Assembly: GCF_002878395.1 (NCBI RefSeq)
Contig: NC_061116.1
Coordinates: 125,235,112-125,299,111, forward strand
Length of the DNA: 64,000 nucleotides
Reading direction: 5' to 3'
Source: Capsicum annuum
Taxonomy: Eukaryota > Streptophyta > Magnoliopsida > Solanales > Solanaceae
The notes beneath the pieces were generated by a model. That model was not told the DNA's origin and searched no databases. It was given only the letters and a program-made list of their open reading frames with translations. A program made the position numbers and the translations under genes. Shown one piece after another: positions 10,741-22,106 of this stretch. Positions within the stretch are counted from its first letter, which is position 1. Every line of letters starts with the position of its first letter.

Positions 10741-13080
10741 TGTCAAGTTTCTATCTTTGGAAAAATATTTTTTTATCATCGTGTTGATGAAACTTAAAGT
10801 CTAGTGAAGTCGTGTGAAGCCTATTTTGATTCACTAGCAACTTGTTGTTTATCCTGTTGTTCGTCTTATTTTGCCCGTGCTGGTAGGAAGTTTGGGTGTA
10901 GAGGTGTAGCATCAAGAAAAGGTGGCAAGAGTGATTTATGGAATGTATATGTAGCCAAGTCGTTGCATGCGGTTTAGTTAGTAATAAAGTGGTATGGCCT
11001 TGTGTGTCGGTTTAGTGGAAGGTCGAGAAATAAAGTTGTTAGTTAAGGAAAATTGTTGCTTTCTGGAAGTGGGAAAAGGGTTGTTGATGGTAGTTGTTGT
11101 GCTAGAAAAGTATAGATTATTGATGAAAGTACTTGATGGTTGAGATATACCAATTTAGGTTGCAAGAGGGAGTCTGGTTGGAACTTATTGAGTTACAAAA
11201 GAAGTCTAGATATATAAGAAAAGTATTTAGTGATGAAATATGGGGGAAGGAGGTGCTAGCAAGTCTTAATAAGATAGACCATAGGATAGTGATTGATCAT
11301 TATCGTTATGAGGATTTGGCGGACTAGTGTTTTCAGATGTTTAGCGTGTAAGGATATAGTGTGAAGTTGTGATTAAATTATGGCTAAAACTAGACACTAA
11401 GTTTGAATAATAGATGATGAGCAAGATGGATATAATGAGTGGTTTCTTTGCGATGCTCTTTGTATGGGAGTGATCAAGTAGGCTTGAACAGTGTATGCAA
11501 GAGCATATGTTTATTTGGGTCGTAATTAAGTATGATGTTGTATGTATGATGAGAAAGTTGCCCAAGGTGTTATGGGGTTGCACTATTTCCAAGTTAACAA
11601 GTGGTTGCAGTTCAACTAAGATTTTATATACGGGCACAAATCCCTAGAGTGATGGCTTGAATTTAAGAGGGAAATGGTAGAACAAACGCCCAAGTCAAGT
11701 TTTCAGATTCTAATAGATGTACCAGTAAGTTGTAAAATGGCTGTGAGAATGAATGATGCCTAACCCATCCTTAATTCTGTATTTTCAGACATCCCAATAC
11801 CTACTCATGCCTTATGTCTCAGTTCCATGATCATAACTCATGTTCGTGTATATCATAAGGAATTATGTACCCTCCTAGTTCCAGTCCATTCAGCAGTTAG
11901 AATCACATTCCATAAGTTATGAAGTCCAAATTCAGGTCATACAACTCATGACTATTGTACTTAAGTTTTGAGGTATGTTCAGTCCAAATACTCAAGCAAT
12001 ACCTTTGTGATCAAGGGAAATCGGATTTACATAGTGCATGTCTCCAGACTAGACCTCTTTGATGAGACTATGATATTAATTACTCTTTTCCTCAAGCCTC
12101 AGTTGAGTGTAAAGTCATACATATTATTTCTTCATTTTCAATTCCTCATATCCTAATCTTTTAGTTACTTTTCCTTAGTCAAGATAGTGGGATAAACAGT
12201 TTTGTCGGGACGAGAGTAAGCAGCCCTTATTGATGAAAATTGTTGTATGCTCATTTTAGCTAAGACTGTAAGTAAGAAGTATAGATTAAGGCTAATATTT
12301 TGGTACATGTCATGGTTAGTTGAAGTTTTATGTGATTATGTTTGGGAATATTACTGTGCCTTGGTTCATGTGGGTCTACAAGTAAAGGGAGAAGGAGGTG
12401 GAGTTTTATGTATGACTGGGTTGGTTGAGAATGTTCCATGTGTTTTTTTCGAAGAATTGAGTAGTGTACGTGCTAATGTCAAGGATGGGGCTATTAGAAG
12501 ATATGAGAAAGATGCTTTCAGAGTGGTTGTTTAGAAGTGCATGTGTGGTTATAAATGTAGGGTTGAACGTTATGTTTATATATCTGAATGGATTCACTGC
12601 AAGTTACTAGATGTCTAGTATGATTTTGAATGTGGTTGCTAGAGTGGTAATGAGAATTATGTATGAGGTGAGGAGTTGCGAAATGCAGAGTGTGTTGGAT
12701 TCATTATTCAGACTAGTATTACAATGTTATGTAGCGTATCTTATGAATACTTTGAGTTAGGATTGAACATGGCTAGAAAATTTAGTTCAATTTGGACACT
12801 AGTAGATGCATTTGTGACCGCCATGTGAGAACAATGAGTTAAATCAGCTACTGTAGTATTTACATAAAATAGTATGGTGGAGGGAGTGTTTAAGGAGTGT
12901 TGCTATGTGTAAAAGTAAGGAGTTCTATTTCCTAAGGCCTAGTAAATCTATCCTAGTCTATGACATATGAGTCTTTGTCTCCAGCGGTAGGGTTGTATCG
13001 ATGTTATGAATTATTCGCTCCCTAATATTATTTGAATTTGTTAGAAGGAATGTTGGAATAATACTCCATTTGAGTGTTAA
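10741..13080. other. Element B interior without recognisable pol; G/T-rich spacer
   Basis: This 2.3-kb stretch takes the place of RT, RNase H and integrase. The plus strand is rich in G, T and A and poor in C over most of it, with a more C-rich patch at 11760-12080. Small frames at 11133-11327 and 12247-12534 start with ATG but show no motif I know and no sign of constraint. It may be the remains of a replaced interior or a decayed region after pol. A similar C-poor texture fills the inside of element F. Confidence 0.6.
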
Positions 13081-13261
13081 CGGTCGTTCCTTTTATGAGA
13101 CCCCTGCCGAGATCCTTGATTTCCAAGCCCGAAGACTAAGGGTTAAGGAAGTTCCCTTGGTCGAGGTGTTGTGGCGAAATAAGTCTATTTAGGGTAAAAC
13201 TTGGGAAAATCGAGGCATATATGTGATCCAAGTACCTGAACCTGTTTTCCGCAAGCTCTGA
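13081..13261 (+). pseudogene. Element B chromodomain remnant (C-terminal end of pol)
   Basis: From about 13099 the plus frame reads YETPAEILDFQARRLRVKE, then VLWRNKSI, a stop, and GKTWENRG. This is the chromodomain tail that ends chromovirus integrases (the YE.P..ILD..VR.LR.KE...V.VLWRN pattern) and is thought to steer integration to marked heterochromatin. The matching ends of D and E are at 28995-29230 and 39773-39910. It shows that B descends from a full element whose middle was lost. Confidence 0.78.
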
Positions 13262-13490
13262 TCAAATCGAAGGTACCGTTCTTCTCTAAATCATCCCTTT
13301 TAAATTCAAAATTTCAGCAGTTTAGCTGTTATTTTATACTGTTCACCTGTGATATCATGAGTTATGCACTCTTTGATGTATTCAAAAAGGTAGAACGAGG
13401 TAGAGACAAGAGTAGCTAGTTGCCTCAGCTTTTTTCCCTTCGTCTCCCTTATATTTTTAATATATCTAGCGACAATCGAGGACGAATGTT

Positions 13491-13506
13491 CCCAAGGGGG
13501 AGATAA
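13491..13506 (+). promoter_or_regulatory. Element B polypurine tract
   Basis: CCCAAGGGGGAGATAA stands directly before the 3' LTR (TG at 13507). It is the RNase H-resistant primer for plus-strand cDNA. F (60120-60136) and, on the minus strand, D (28890-28905) have near-identical tracts. Confidence 0.9.
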
Positions 13507-15787
13507 TGTAAAACCCCATAAAGTTTCATCGCCGTTAAAGCCTCCGAAATGAGTCACATTAAGTTTAACACTTAGAATTTTCTACAAGATGATTCAATAC
13601 TTAGTTTTATTTTGTACCCTTAACCTACATTGAATTATTTCGTGACCTTCTCGACGTTCGTTTCTTGAAATTTTTGTTGCATTGCGATGGGGAAAGGTCG
13701 TAGTACATCTCAGGTAAGTTTCAGAATTTTTAGACGAGCTTAAGAGTTTCAGAATTTTTAGACGAGCTTAAGTCTGTGTTTGAGTTTCATTTCCAGTAGC
13801 TAAAGGCGCTGGAGGGGTGCCGCCCACGTCACAGCCCGCACCAACCAGGGTGCCGCCCAAACTAGACCATGGGTCTAATCAAGGCACCGCCTAGGCTAGA
13901 CCAGGGGTCCAGGCAGGGCACTGCTTTGGCTGCAGCCTTGGGCCAATTTTCAGTCATTTCCACCGACTCCTTAAGGGTAAATTGGGTAGTTTTCAACCCT
14001 TTATCATGTTTAACACGGGATTACATACCAATAACACCAAAATAAGTCTATTTTTATCAAAAAAAAACTCCAAGAAACTCCATTAGGGTTTCAACTTAAG
14101 AACCCAAGATGATCAAAAACAAATCATAACTTTCCAAATATTTTTGGTTATTCGGAACCCCCGTTCCGAGGGCTACAAGAAGCACCTAACATTTTTGCGA
14201 ATAGAGTGTCGGAGTAGAAAGTTCATTCAACATCTCCAATCTGAAGGTATGTGGGGTTTTTCAACAAGAACACCCTTTCGTTCTTGTGCCCAAAAATATT
14301 TTCTTTTACGAAGTCATGGATTTTATATGTTTTATTATGAATATGAAGCATGAATTTATATTCAATATTGATTCTCATGAGATTATGACATTTTTGATAT
14401 TTTAGAAGTGGAATTATATGAGAACAATGATATTTTGTGCTTAAAGCTGAAATTTTCAGAGTTTGAAGAAATATATATATATGTTTACGATGTAAAGCTT
14501 GAATCTTGATAAGTTTTAATGTGATATTGAGACATGAGGTTTTGAACTCTATTTGATATTGTTGTTTCTGAGAAATCATGTGTTATAAACACTTTGAATT
14601 TGAGTGATTTTAAATGATAAAAAAGCTTTGACCTTTCGGTCATAAAAAGGGGTTGATTTTGAACCCGAGATGAGAAAAGAAATCCACTTTTATTGATTTA
14701 TTATGAAAGGGGTAGCATGATGGCTCCCATTGTGAATTTTTTAACTGTTTTATGGTGGATTTTCTTTTGAAAAGATCTAAGCTAAGTCCGGGAGTAGTGT
14801 TTAGCACCAAGTAGGAGGTATAACGGGTTTGGTACTTTCCTAGAACTACGTGCCCCCGTAGGAGCCGGAATTGAAGATGATTTATATAGTGATCACTAGT
14901 GTTTGGATTGATAATTTAAGGTCCTACTCTGATGGCAAGGAATAGGGTGACTCTTCCCAATATGGGTTGGACGTTGGGCTCCATGTAGCTCACATGGTTT
15001 ATGTCGGTTATGAGAGACTCCCAATGTGTGTGTGTATTCTTCTATCTAAGATGAAAATATATTCGCTCGAAAGACTGAGTTTGAGAAAGTTATTATTTTA
15101 GAAAGATTGAAAGGATATATTATAAAGAGAACTTATTATGATGACTCACATGTTTTACCTGATATATCTTACTCTCTTATGATTATGATGATTTTATTCG
15201 AGCTATGTGAGTCTCTTGTTATAGCATGCATGTTTTTTTTATGAATACTTGTGATATTTGGATTTTTTTTAACTTGCGCATACCCCCATATACTCAATCC
15301 ATATTCCATGGTACTGACCCACATATTCGTATGTGGGCTATATTTTTCCTATAATGTAGGTTCAGGTGCTCAGTTCTAGACTTGACACTGATTCCCGAGC
15401 ACATTGGTCCACATCCTTTATTGTGGTGAGTCCTTATGATCCGAGGACGTATTATTTCAGACATTCAGTTCACCTTGATTTGTTATTTTACTCTTAAGTT
15501 CGAGTTAGTTGGGGCCTGTCCTAATGGCTCTCTAGTTATTAATTAGTAGAGGTTTGTCAAGCTGGATTTGTCAGGCTAATGGGTTGGAGTTGTTAGACTT
15601 TTCGTATTTTATTATTATCGTATATATTCATATTACTATAAGACTTGGTTGATATTGCGCGGTTAGTTGTCATGATTATCTTGAAATAAGTGTTGGATGG
15701 TAGAAAGTGGCTCAAAGGGTTAGCTTGAGGCTACTTGTAACCTTAAGCACCGTGTGATGCTTCGAGACCCATTTTTGGGGCGTTACA
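13507..15787 (+). repeat. Element B 3' LTR
   Basis: Begins TGTAAAACCCC and ends GGGGCGTTACA. It pairs with 3709-5868 plus 9211-9322. The GC-rich block is at 13800-13935 and TTAAGGGTAAATTGGGTA at 13971. The CCTTT after it is the right copy of the target duplication. Small open frames at 14144-14579 on both strands are within the LTR and have no support as genes. Confidence 0.93.
13718..13773 (+). repeat. 28-bp tandem duplication in B 3' LTR
   Basis: Two adjacent 28-base units (GTTTCAGAATTTTTAGACGA onward), identical except the last base. The 5' LTR has one copy, so the duplication arose after insertion or in the last copying cycle. Confidence 0.92.
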
Positions 15788-15792
15788 CCTTT

Positions 15793-16067
15793 TGAACTTG
15801 ATCAAGGAATTCCTGAGGGTCCTCGTCCAACTTAGACCCAGAAAAGGATGGAGGACTCATTTGGGTGAAGTCTTGAATTTTGGCTGCAGCTGAATTGGCT
15901 ACTGGGTTGGACGAAATGATAGCTGGACATTCATTCTAAGCAGCAACTAAATTTGAAAAAGTAGTGAATGCAGCTCTAAATTTTGCATGAGAAATGTGCT
16001 CGTCCAAAGGATCTACCTGGACGGGCTGAGGGGCTAACTGATTTCCAGGTCTCTTTTTGGGAAGCAT
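15793..16067 (-). pseudogene. Element A gag, N-terminal part
   Basis: Minus-strand reading from the ATG at 16067-16065 gives MLPKKRPGNQLAPQPVQVD, then HISHAKFRAAFTTFSNLVAA and a stop. It continues to MSPPSFSGSKLDEDPQEFLD, the entry to the capsid domain of gypsy gag. It stops at the B insertion and resumes at 3703. The start is chosen because it follows the leader directly and matches E's gag start at 44195 (ATG with the same downstream pattern). Confidence 0.85.
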
Positions 16068-16288
16068 ATTCTGTAAATAGAAGAGAAAATGATTAGATTG
16101 AGATTTTAATTCGAGCTCACACTCACTAGCATGACATGAGAACTGAAAGAAGGGAAAATATTCCTAAAACATCTCATAGCCTCCTTCACATGAATATGGC
16201 GCGCAATACACCACTGAACAAGACTTTACTAGATGCGACTTTCAGACTTCCTAGGACACTGTTGAACCTTAGACTCTGATACCAAGTT
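16068..16288 (-). promoter_or_regulatory. Element A leader with primer-binding site
   Basis: On the minus strand the primer site TTGGTATCAGAGT covers 16285-16273, a tRNA-Met type match. About 90-100 bases further is the box GAGGCTATGAGATGTTTT (16184-16161 region) shared with B, D, E, F and G. Between them a GCGCGCCA palindrome-like word sits near 16200. The leader is untranslated and may carry RNA packaging or dimer signals (inference). Confidence 0.8.
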
Positions 16289-18351
16289 TGTAACACCTTG
16301 ATTCTCTGTAACCGAAAAGCCATATGGTGCTCATAATCTCGAAGGACCACAAGCTAACCCATGAATGATATCTATAACTAAGCCTACATAACATACTATA
16401 AATATGTGAAAACATGAACTGTAAGGCCATAAGGTTTAATACTGGAAACTTAACATCTGATAAAGTGGTATAACAATACCAAAACTGGACAACTATTTCA
16501 AAACATCTGTAGTCTGAAAATATTTAGTATGTATCTAGTCTGAAAGCCTCTAACTGTCTGAATAATCTAACTGAATAAGGAGTTGATGGCATATGTCCCC
16601 AACCAACTCCATCTACTGAAATAACAAAATAATGAAATAATAACATACTCGAATGATGAGGACTCACTAGTGACTCTGACTGTAGAAAACTAGGATGCTA
16701 CTGATGATTTGGAGCTGGAACTCATCCTTATGAACTTATGGGAAGAGACACCATAATGTGAATGCGTCAACACGTTGGAATTTACTGGTTGCAAGTGAGG
16801 TAGGATAAATGCAAAAGGGTTCATATGCATGAACAAATCTAACTAACTGACTATCATGAACGTGAGAGTACATGTATGAATACGTAAAACTATAACTGAG
16901 AATGTGATAATATTGGACACTAAGTCTGATTACTGATAACATGAGTTTCGAATAACTAATATGCTATTAACTGAGTGATTGTGTCTGATAGTCCTGATTC
17001 TGATGGAACTAGCTGAGTTTCGACTAGGCTTAGTGACTGTATCTGATAGTCCTAATCTCAAGAACTATCTAAGTTCTATTACTGAGATTGAATTGTAACT
17101 GTGGGAAGTAGTTATCTAATTGACATGACCTGAATAAACTATTATAGCTGAGTTGCGGTCCAATCTGTAACCCCAATTAGAAGGGTGTCAGTACCGCGCC
17201 ACTGCTAAAGACACTGATAGGCTACCCTCATCTAGTAGGTAGCCTGAGCGAGAATGGTGGGAATCCTTACTTTGTAGGTAAATCCACCTCATCTCCCCTC
17301 ATCTAGCAGGTTACAATGTCTCAAACTATGCTGGCTACATAGTTCTAGAACACAAGGACTGCAACTAAGAATCATACCCTCAACTATTAGGTGAGTTCCC
17401 ATTCTTGGCTTCACTCGGTACTGAATCTTACTCCCATATGAATAGATAATAAACTGATTATACTAAACTGAACTAGACTGAGTTTACTGAGTTTCATTAA
17501 CTGACAAAATACTATTAAGATCTGATAATTTATTGGGATTACTTTGATTACTAAGTAGTATTAGACTGATACTGAGTATACTGATGTTTCCAAAGTCATG
17601 GGTCTGACTATGTTCTAGGAATCATGGCTTGACTGGGAGTATCCTGAAAACTGACACTGGCTCTAGGAACACAGCTAAATTGTCGAGTACAAGTACCCCC
17701 GACTCAATAGCATGAAACTGATAAGACATGACACATCTTGAACACATGACCAATATCCACATATCATAATACTATAAGTTGGGGATTTCATGAAGCACAT
17801 GGTTATCAAGCATTATATAAGAATAGGAATATATATAAATATGACATGATTTCATTATCCTAATCTGATGGTTATTCTATCCACATCTATAAGGCATAGC
17901 ATTTGCGTGGGAATTAACTTAAGCACATGGATATAGCACAGAATCATCATCTAGATCACAAATAGGTCGTAATGCTCAATGCTTATTCACTTAAGTATTT
18001 TAACAAATACATAGCATGAATGACTTTAGTCTTAGGCATGAACATTAAATCAATATATATGATGATTTCATTAATCAACTCAAATTAATAAATTTTAACC
18101 CATATGCTAGCGTAGATTCATGAACAACACATAAATAATTTCAAATTGGGCATCATACAACCATAATCATATGAACATAATTAACTCACAACATAAACAT
18201 CACAATTTATTATTAAAAAATAGGTTCTTGAACTTCATAGATTAAAGGAATCCATGAATGAACACTTTGCATACCTTATATGGAAGATTCTTTAAGGTTA
18301 GTGATAAGCTTTGCTTGAATTTGGATCCCCAATTAAAAACCCTAACTTGTC
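16289..18351 (-). repeat. Element A 5' LTR, truncated on its outer side
   Basis: The plus strand begins TGTAACACCTTGATTCTCTG and runs parallel to E's LTRs (25137 and 44406 onward) as far as AAAACCCTAACTTGTC near 18350. There the next 500-600 bases of the family LTR, including the TATA box, are missing and a second LTR piece begins. It is the inverted relative of S1 and S2. Confidence 0.88.
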
Positions 18352-19009
18352 TAGAAATACTATTATCTGAGAAGCCTCTAAACTGTCTTAGACATGGAGT
18401 TGATGGGATAAGTCCCCAACTAACTCCGACTACTGAAATAAACTGAAATACTAAGTTAACAACTTTGTGCTTGAATAATGAAGACTCACCACTAAGTCTT
18501 CTCCTTAAAATTTAGTCGTCTAAGAGTGCCCAGGAGCTCGTGTGTCGAAACTTATGATATAAGACATCATAGCGCAAGAGAAAGATATCCATCAGTACTT
18601 TGAATGTATTGGTATGCTAAGTGAGATAGGCTGAATGCATGCGTTTATATGCATGAATAATACTAACTAAATGACATGAATATAATTAAATGAGGGAACG
18701 TGCATAACTGAAATATGCTTTAGCATTGAGTGTGTGCTACTGAGCATATAACTATACATATCATAACTGAGATCATAATAACACTGGATACTGAGTTCTG
18801 AATTTTTTATAACTGAGTGAATATTTATGAGGTCCTAAATCTATAGAACTACCTGAGTTATTTATGGAGTTAAGTGACTATATCTAACAATCCTGATTCT
18901 GTAGAACTGAACTAAGTTCTATTTTGAAGATTGAAACTAAGACTGAGACTGTAGGAGGTAATCATTTTACCGACATGCCTTTTTTTGGGGTCAAACCTAT
19001 AACCTTAGT
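18352..19009 (-). repeat. LTR fragment H, left part
   Basis: Joins directly to A's LTR but restarts at a point equivalent to about 16540 of that LTR (AGCCTCTAAACTGTCTTAGA). It continues to 19009, where element C is inserted; the sequence resumes at 25074. TTAGT at 19005-19009 is the left copy of C's target duplication. It belongs to the A/E LTR family; no gene is in it. Confidence 0.82.
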
Positions 19010-19658
19010 TGATACAAATTGAGCCACGAGGTATCGAATTGAAGACGTGAAAAGTAAAGATAGATAGATATGAAAACAAGAAAAGAAAGATAGATGCAAA
19101 ATTGATAACGAAAGGGCAATCGAAGGATATATCAAATCCTAAAACCTACCTCAATGACTATTAATAAGCACCTACCTCTTACGTGACCGCAAATAGGATT
19201 AGATCACCCTTACAACCAGTGTTTCTAAACAAGGTTCAATAAATTCTTTTACAAGCACTCAAACACTCCCATGGAGTTCTCATTATTACATCATGTAAAA
19301 ATCATCATAAAAACCTAAGGAAATAAGTCTAGCTACCAAGCATTATGTTTGGCTACATTTTACTAAATTGGGGCCTAAAACTGAACCACATGTAAGAAAA
19401 TGCCCACTAGGGGCTTTTTTGATCCGCTCTTGAAATGTAGAGCGGATCAAAGGCGGATCCAAAGTGCCTTGGGAGAATGTCCTTCCAAGACTTTCGAGCC
19501 TTTTTTTGTACTCCTTCAACCTCGTCAAAATCCTTTGACCCTCCTTAATGATAATATTCATCCATGTGGCATCTTTTAATAGCACTATGAGGCCGTCAAG
19601 TACCTCAAGCATCAAATGTATCCCATCCAAAGGTCTGGAGGCAATTTGGCTTGTATCA
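19010..19658 (-). repeat. Element C 3' LTR
   Basis: Plus strand TGATACAAATTG...GGCTTGTATCA, colinear with 24433-25073. The 5-bp flank TTAGT precedes it. A 95-codon open frame at 19630-19343 lies wholly inside the LTR and is not counted as a gene. Confidence 0.9.
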
Positions 19659-19672
19659 TCCTCCCCTTCTTA
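19659..19672 (-). promoter_or_regulatory. Element C polypurine tract
   Basis: On the minus strand TAAGAAGGGGAGGA directly precedes the 3' LTR, in the position that primes plus-strand cDNA. It is unlike the CCAAGGGGGAGAT tracts of the other elements. Confidence 0.78.
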
Positions 19673-19702
19673 AAAAGGATTCGACCTCGAATCCAAACCT
19701 TG

Positions 19703-20488
19703 CTAAACCAAAGGAAAGACTAAAAAATATGACATCCTCAGCACATGAGGGTTAGAGCTAGCACAAATAATCATAACATTATGCCAAGGTTTCACATAAT
19801 ATATAACCAAGTTCCTTGTTTTGAACATTAGAAACTTATTGAAGAATCGACAAAGGGGTTGGCTATGGGTTTCATCAAGAGATAAGGAAATCACAAGGGT
19901 CATAATGGCATCAAATAGTTCAAACGGTAAAACTACCTTCACCTTAGGAGCTATAAGACACAATAATTTCTTTACCTCTTCAAGAGACAACATCAAGAGT
20001 TGCTCCTCAATAGGTTTTAAAGTCCACAACACCCATATAGCATTGTCATTAAAACAAGTGGACCAACCATTAAGTTTCCTCCCTCTACTTAAAACAAATA
20101 CAAGACTATCATGGATATCATCATAACCAAAGAGGTAGTATAGGTAGGAATAAATTATAAAATCAAATTCCATGGTGCTATTATCTATAACAAGGCCATT
20201 TAGCTCAAAAGACATAGACAATAAGGCACACAATGATGGAATCAATATATTTAAGCATATATGACTTCTTTCTTTCAAGTAACTCATTAACTTGGCATCC
20301 ACAAGTTGGGATTCAAGCAACTTAAGTACAAGTGTGTCAAACAAGGATGTAAAGTTATAAGTAAAATCCAAATGACACAATGACACATTTGCCATTGGGT
20401 TCTTAAGAATGATACCCCCTTTGACAATGAGGTCATCATCGCTACTCACACAATAAGGAAGGGTATCACATGAATGGAGTTCATCCAA
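19703..20488 (-). CDS. Unknown 261-codon reading frame, 3' end of element C interior
   Basis: The longest open frame in the window (MDELHSCDTLPYCVSSDDDL at its start, SNPHVLRMSYFLVFPLV at its end). I do not recognise the family. It is rich in Leu, Ser and Phe with scattered acidic residues. Hydrophobic stretches occur at about residues 75-100 (LNILIPSLCALLSMSF) and 110-125, but neither is a clear membrane helix. There is no retropepsin, RT, integrase or zinc motif. It lies where pol should be, after a further unknown frame and just before the polypurine tract. Being open for 786 bp in an otherwise stop-ridden element suggests recent constraint or chance. It may be the C-terminal part of one larger protein starting near 22106. 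Confidence 0.5.
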   Translation of the reverse strand: MDELHSCDTLPYCVSSDDDLIVKGGIILKNPMANVSLCHLDFTYNFTSLFDTLVLKLLESQLVDAKLMSYLKERSHICLNILIPSLCALLSMSFELNGLVIDNSTMEFDFIIYSYLYYLFGYDDIHDSLVFVLSRGRKLNGWSTCFNDNAIWVLWTLKPIEEQLLMLSLEEVKKLLCLIAPKVKVVLPFELFDAIMTLVISLSLDETHSQPLCRFFNKFLMFKTRNLVIYYVKPWHNVMIICASSNPHVLRMSYFLVFPLV

Positions 20489-20945
20489 AGTAGTTTAAAC
20501 AGAAGACACTCTGCTTGACCTACAAGTGGTGAAACCTTGGTCAAGAAGGTAAACACACAATGGCAAACTCTCGTGGAGCTTTCCATGGCTTTCCTTCTTT
20601 AAAAACCCTTAATATTGGTTGGAGTTCTTTCCCATACACAATGTTGGTCCCTCAAGTGGATTGTGGATCCCCGAGAAAGACTTCTCATTATAAAGAAAGA
20701 TACCAACACCCTCATTCAAACTTTTCTTTTCATGTGGACCAAGCAATTAGTTGGGTGTGCCACAATCAGCATATCCAAATTTGGCACCGGGTCAAATGAA
20801 AAGAGGGTCCATAGACATGGGTCTACAAAACACTTTTTTTACCCAATAGCTTCGCCCAAACTAAAATACATACTCTCATTATTAGCATAAACATATTTAA
20901 AAGCAAAGAGAGAGTAAAGAAATGTATCACTCAATTTGATTTCAA
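20489..20945 (-). pseudogene. Unknown reading frame of element C, frameshifted middle part
   Basis: Minus-strand translation gives long readable pieces in a shifted frame. VEIKLSDTFLYSLFAFKYVY near 20880-20940 is followed by a stop, then CFVDPCLWTLFSFDPVPNLD near 20760-20830, and more pieces up to the start of the 261-codon frame. This suggests that the frames on either side were once joined into one protein of roughly 700-800 residues. I know no function. The exact shift points were not resolved. Confidence 0.45.
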
Positions 20946-22106
20946 CTAAGGCACCCTCGTGCATATATCACTATTAGATTCAAAATCACCACCATGATTA
21001 TTCTCAACAATAAGGTCACACAAAGTAGAAAAGGAAACAATTTCCAAACAACTGATACTTTCTCTTTCAATAGAGAAATCCTTAAGTTGAAACATACCAC
21101 TACCAACATTAAAGGTATTATTACTTATGCCTTCATATGAAGTAAGAAATTCATCCATAGAAATATCAAACAAGGATGGGGTGTCATATAAAGGATCACA
21201 TCCATAATCATTTTCTAAGGAACAATCACTTAATGGGTTTCTTAAAGATTCAAGCAAATGAAAGTTATCATCACCCAATTGATTATTCCTTTCCAAGATT
21301 TCACACTCCTTTTCCTTAAGAGTACTCTCATCTTCTAAGAAAAGATTTCAATCTTTAGGAGGAATGTTGTCACACCATAGTATGTTGTCCTATGCAATAT
21401 AACCCTCAAGATGAGATGTATCAACAATATTATCCATACCAATAGGTATTTCACTAGGAGTGAGCTCATCATCTTCAAATAAGATATTGTTCTTAAAGAG
21501 AGAAGGATCTATCCATATAGAGGATATCGAACATGCAAATCTATTCACTAAAAGACCATTATAAAGTATCAAAGATTTTTCAAGCACATGATTATCCCTA
21601 TGATCCAAGAAATTATTAGGATCTTCACTAAAAGACAAGCTTAAAGGGTCACTCCCATTTTCTTGAACAACATTCTCAATTTTATCATTCACTTGAGGTT
21701 CTCTAATCATATTACACACATCCTCAAGTGATGGACTAGTTTCACACACAAGTTGCACAACATAATTTCAACAAGATGATGTACAATCATTGAATACAAA
21801 GGCTACAATACTAGGTAGACAAAATTTGATCTTACAAGAAGAGTCAATTTGGTTATAAATAATATTAACTTGTGTATCCACACTCATGATATGTACATAA
21901 TCATCATGAGGTAAAGAATAATTAGACTCATATGTAGGTAAGCTACTTAGCACACTCATTGGGATATGAGCCACAAAATTAGTATTTTCATGCATAAGAG
22001 TGTAAGAGTTTGCTAGTTTACCTTGAAGTTCTTGAGCACATTCTTCTTTACCTTGGTATGAAAGTCCTCCACAAGCTTTGGATTCAATTAATATTTCCCT
22101 CATCAA
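20946..22106 (-). pseudogene. Unknown reading frame of element C, N-terminal part, three internal stops
   Basis: A single minus-strand frame runs from ATG 22106 to 20946 (386 codons). It is broken only by TGA at 21770-21768, TAG at about 21390 and TGA at about 21332. All three could come from Trp codons by one G-to-A change, typical of methylated retroelements, though Gln or Arg codons are also possible. The predicted product is acidic and rich in Ser, Asn, Asp and Glu (such as ENGSDPLSLSFSEDPNNFLD), with many short hydrophobic patches, and may be partly disordered. No known domain is visible. It follows the gag-protease remnant and takes the place of RT. Confidence 0.5.

Larger units (their letters stand above)
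3709..15787 (+). mobile_element. Element B: deleted Ty3/gypsy element with both LTRs, inserted in A's gag
   Basis: Plus-strand element with 5' LTR 3709-5868 plus 9211-9322 (2272 bp without the nested S1) and 3' LTR 13507-15787 (2281 bp). The flanks CCTTC (3704-3708) and CCTTT (15788-15792) are a 5-bp target duplication with one change. The primer site is at 9327-9338 and the polypurine tract at 13491-13506. Inside, only an internally deleted gag, a protease piece and the last chromodomain piece remain. RT, RNase H and integrase are absent, so B could move only with enzymes supplied by another element. The first base pair of the 5' LTR reads TA, not TG, a later change. Confidence 0.92.
1..18351 (-). 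mobile_element. Element A: Ty3/gypsy chromovirus, 3' end outside the window, split by element B
   Basis: Read on the minus strand from right to left: 5' LTR (18351-16289), primer site, leader, gag (start 16067), then protease, RT, RNase H and integrase down to base 1, where the window cuts the integrase. The chromodomain and 3' LTR must lie to the left. Element B sits in gag at 3709-15787. The interruption is clear because the homologous uninterrupted sequence occurs in element E near 43912-43945, where the two flanks of B are contiguous. Many stops and frameshifts make it a dead copy. Its LTR belongs to the same broad family as solo LTRs S1 and S2 and element E. Confidence 0.9.

Noticed and set aside
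11133..12534. Host gene exons inside element B
   Set aside because: Frames of 64 and 95 codons lack motifs, splice-site pattern or codon bias; the stretch is between element B's own protease and chromodomain.
14144..14579. 69- and 118-codon frames on opposite strands
   Set aside because: Entirely within B's 3' LTR; the 5' LTR copy does not keep the same frame.
20560..20890. Two overlapping plus-strand frames of 79 and 91 codons
   Set aside because: Overlap each other and sit opposite the unknown minus-strand frame of element C; no independent support.
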